A stretch of DNA of 7,729 nt from Chloroflexota bacterium (GTDB lineage Bacteria > Chloroflexota > Dehalococcoidia > Lucifugimonadales > UBA3495): assembly GCA_022561675.1 (NCBI GenBank), contig JADFQT010000117.1, positions 1 to 7,729 on the forward strand, in the 5' to 3' direction. The notes below the pieces were generated by a model. It saw only the letters and a list, made by a program, of their open reading frames with translations. It did not search any database and was not told the origin of the DNA. Shown in pieces: positions 6,637 through 7,729 of this stretch (within the stretch, counting starts at the first letter, position 1; each line of letters starts with the position of its first letter). Both the position numbers and the translations under genes were made by a program.

Positions 6637-7107
6637 CTAGCCGTGGCCCTGGCACCATTCTTCATAGGTGGGCACCTCTTCTCCGCCAAGGTAGAGGAAA
6701 TCGTAGGTGCCCGCATCGCCCATGTGTTTTAACTGCTTGCGAATGTCGCTGAGGGTATCTTCAAAGCTGCCGTGGGACCGCAAATAATCTCGGAAACTAC
6801 GGTGCATCTGTTCCAGCCCCAGCATCCGTTATGCGTTAGAGGCTATTGCCCCCAGTTTTCTGCGGCTGCGGATTATTCTTTGGTCTTGGGGCAGTTCTTG
6901 CAGTTGGGGCTCGCTCAGCGCAGCGAGGAACCCTGGATTGAACGCCTGAAGGGCCTCTCGAATCCCCGGCCGCTTGGACTCTACGACCTTCCAGGAGAAT
7001 CCCGACTGGAAGACGGATTTGCTCATTATCTCCAAATATCCGGCCAGGGCGTGCGGCTCTACCTACCGAACAGGCGGACCAGCCTTCTCAAGACTGTTTT
7101 CCAGCAT
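6637..7107 (-). pseudogene. DNA-3-methyladenine glycosylase I (Tag-like), interrupted by two in-frame stops
   Basis: Base-excision-repair enzyme family (adenine glycosylase, Tag) that removes 3-methyladenine from alkylated DNA. A single frame runs from ATG 7107 to TAG 6639-6637 (156 residues) but is cut by TAG 7065-7063 (codon 15) and TAA 6831-6829 (codon 93). The sequence on both sides is family-like. After the first stop comes EIMSKSVFQSGFSWKVVESK, which aligns with the QAGLSWITVL helix of E. coli Tag. DQRIIRSRRKLGAIASNA matches DAGIIRHRGKIQAIIGNA. After the second stop come RSFRDYLRSHGSF and a GEEVPTYEEW tail. Both stops are one C-to-T change from a Gln codon, though the ancestral codons are unknown. 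The N-terminal Cys and C-terminal His/Cys zinc ligands of E. coli Tag are not evident, as in shorter relatives. No good ribosome-binding site precedes the ATG. Confidence 0.82.
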
Positions 7108-7124
7108 GCTACACGGGCGGTGCC

Positions 7125-7138
7125 GCGCTGGCCAGCGC
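7125..7138. promoter_or_regulatory. 14-bp perfect palindrome upstream of the glycosylase
   Basis: GCGCTGGCCAGCGC is a perfect palindrome 18-31 bases before the glycosylase ATG. It could be a dimeric regulator site. In GC-rich DNA such palindromes also arise by chance, so this is tentative. Confidence 0.3.
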
Positions 7139-7177
7139 AGCCGCCGATCAGGGATGGAGACTCCTGCCGCTCCCGGG

Positions 7178-7208
7178 AAGAAGTAAAACCTGCCCAGCTT
7201 GGGTGGGC
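7178..7208 (-). terminator. Weak candidate terminator after the M28 peptidase
   Basis: On the minus strand GCCCA (7208-7204) pairs with TGGGC (7196-7192) across a seven-base loop, followed by the T-rich AGGTTTTACTTCTT (7191-7178). It lies just after the peptidase stop codon. The stem is only five base pairs, so efficiency is doubtful. Confidence 0.3.
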
Positions 7209-7217
7209 GCCACCGAT

Positions 7218-7729
7218 TCAGCTGTCCTGGGCCAGGACGTCCAGCAGGTTCAAAGCCAGGCGGACTGTGTCGCCCAGCAACTGAGGATTGATAGATTCCA
7301 GAGTGTCCTCCGGGGTGTGCAGACGCGAAAAGTCGTCGGAGGAAAAGAATATGTTGGGTATGCTCACTGCGGCGAAACTTGCGTGGTCGCTGCCGCCCCT
7401 CCCACTGCTCTGGCGCAGTCTCAACTCGATTCCCCTCGCCTGAGAGTCCTCCATTACAGGTCGGGTTAGTACGGCATCTCCCATCCCGCCAAGCCTGGAA
7501 CCATTGCCCAAGGAGTCGAAGTTGAGCATCGCGATAACCCGGCCCTGCTCCTCTGAAGAAAGAGACTCCACATAATGGCGGCTGCCCCGCAGGCCCAATT
7601 CTTCCGAGCCAAATGCAACCAGCCTTAAGTCGAAGGGGAAGGATTTCTCAGATAATTCCCGGGCCAGGGTCAGTAGAACCGCGGTGCCCGAGGCATTGTC
7701 AGTGGCGCCGGCAATGCCGGGAACGGTAT
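7218..7729 (-). CDS. M28-family zinc aminopeptidase, 3' part (5' end beyond the window)
   Basis: Co-catalytic di-zinc exopeptidase of family M28, usually exported or cell-surface, removing N-terminal residues from peptides. The frame is open to the right edge and gives 169 C-terminal residues, ending at TGA 7220-7218. Numbering from the first full codon (7727), the metal and catalytic residues are all present: bridging Asp10 in GATDNASGTAVLL, general-base Glu42 and zinc ligand Glu43 in AFGSEELGLRGS, zinc ligand Asp71 in MLNFDSLG, the SDHASF motif (113-118), and zinc ligand His137 in LHTPEDT. The first zinc ligand (HxD) and any signal peptide lie outside the window. Nothing in this part suggests decay, in contrast to the next two recognisable genes downstream. 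Family assignment is firm; substrate preference cannot be read. Confidence 0.92.
   Translation of the reverse strand, partial: TVPGIAGATDNASGTAVLLTLARELSEKSFPFDLRLVAFGSEELGLRGSRHYVESLSSEEQGRVIAMLNFDSLGNGSRLGGMGDAVLTRPVMEDSQARGIELRLRQSSGRGGSDHASFAAVSIPNIFFSSDDFSRLHTPEDTLESINPQLLGDTVRLALNLLDVLAQDS

Noticed and set aside
1..7729. CRISPR array, insertion sequence, phage or toxin-antitoxin locus
   Set aside because: No spaced direct repeats, transposase motifs, terminal inverted repeats or phage proteins were seen; the direct repeats found are coding or only 11 bp.

Overview
The window reads as a piece of a moderately GC-rich bacterial chromosome, most likely from the Chloroflexota (Dehalococcoidia/SAR202-like). 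That placement is an inference from the style of the proteins: a very long-hairpin HlyD-type adaptor, a GAF histidine kinase with an 'MDRLFYRRRW' linker, a short Tag-like glycosylase and an M28 peptidase. No rRNA, tRNA, CRISPR array, transposase or phage gene is visible.

Layout. Positions 1-1755 (+) hold a HlyD-type membrane fusion protein, cut by the left edge. Everything else lies on the minus strand. Reading the minus strand from right to left: the C-terminal 169 residues of an M28 zinc aminopeptidase (7729-7218, cut by the right edge); a broken Tag-type DNA-3-methyladenine glycosylase (7107-6637); a broken alpha/beta hydrolase (6388-5694); an 82-residue protein of unknown function (5500-5252); a 734-bp stretch with no convincing gene (5251-4518); an intact GAF sensor histidine kinase (4517-2931); and its probable partner, an OmpR-type response regulator broken by a stop codon and a frameshift (2692-1985). 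The response regulator converges on the adaptor gene.

How the genes relate. The histidine kinase and response regulator form a two-component pair, each with its own candidate promoter. As written, the regulator yields only a 143-residue receiver domain, and its DNA-binding domain is stranded behind an in-frame TAG. The adaptor would join an ABC or RND exporter whose other subunits are not in the window. The peptidase, glycosylase, hydrolase and small protein look like independent housekeeping or accessory genes.

The most striking property is decay. Three of the seven recognisable genes carry disabling lesions that can be reconstructed by reading across frames: three in-frame stops, two frameshifts and a Ser-to-Thr change at a hydrolase nucleophile. 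The long neighbours (581+, 528 and 169+ codons) are clean. This could be real pseudogene formation or assembly error; the sequence alone cannot separate them. I do not see a new multi-gene system. The best leads are the broken regulator with its unusual leader, the tandem repeats in the adaptor hairpin, and a promoter with a dyad filling its spacer ahead of the hydrolase.
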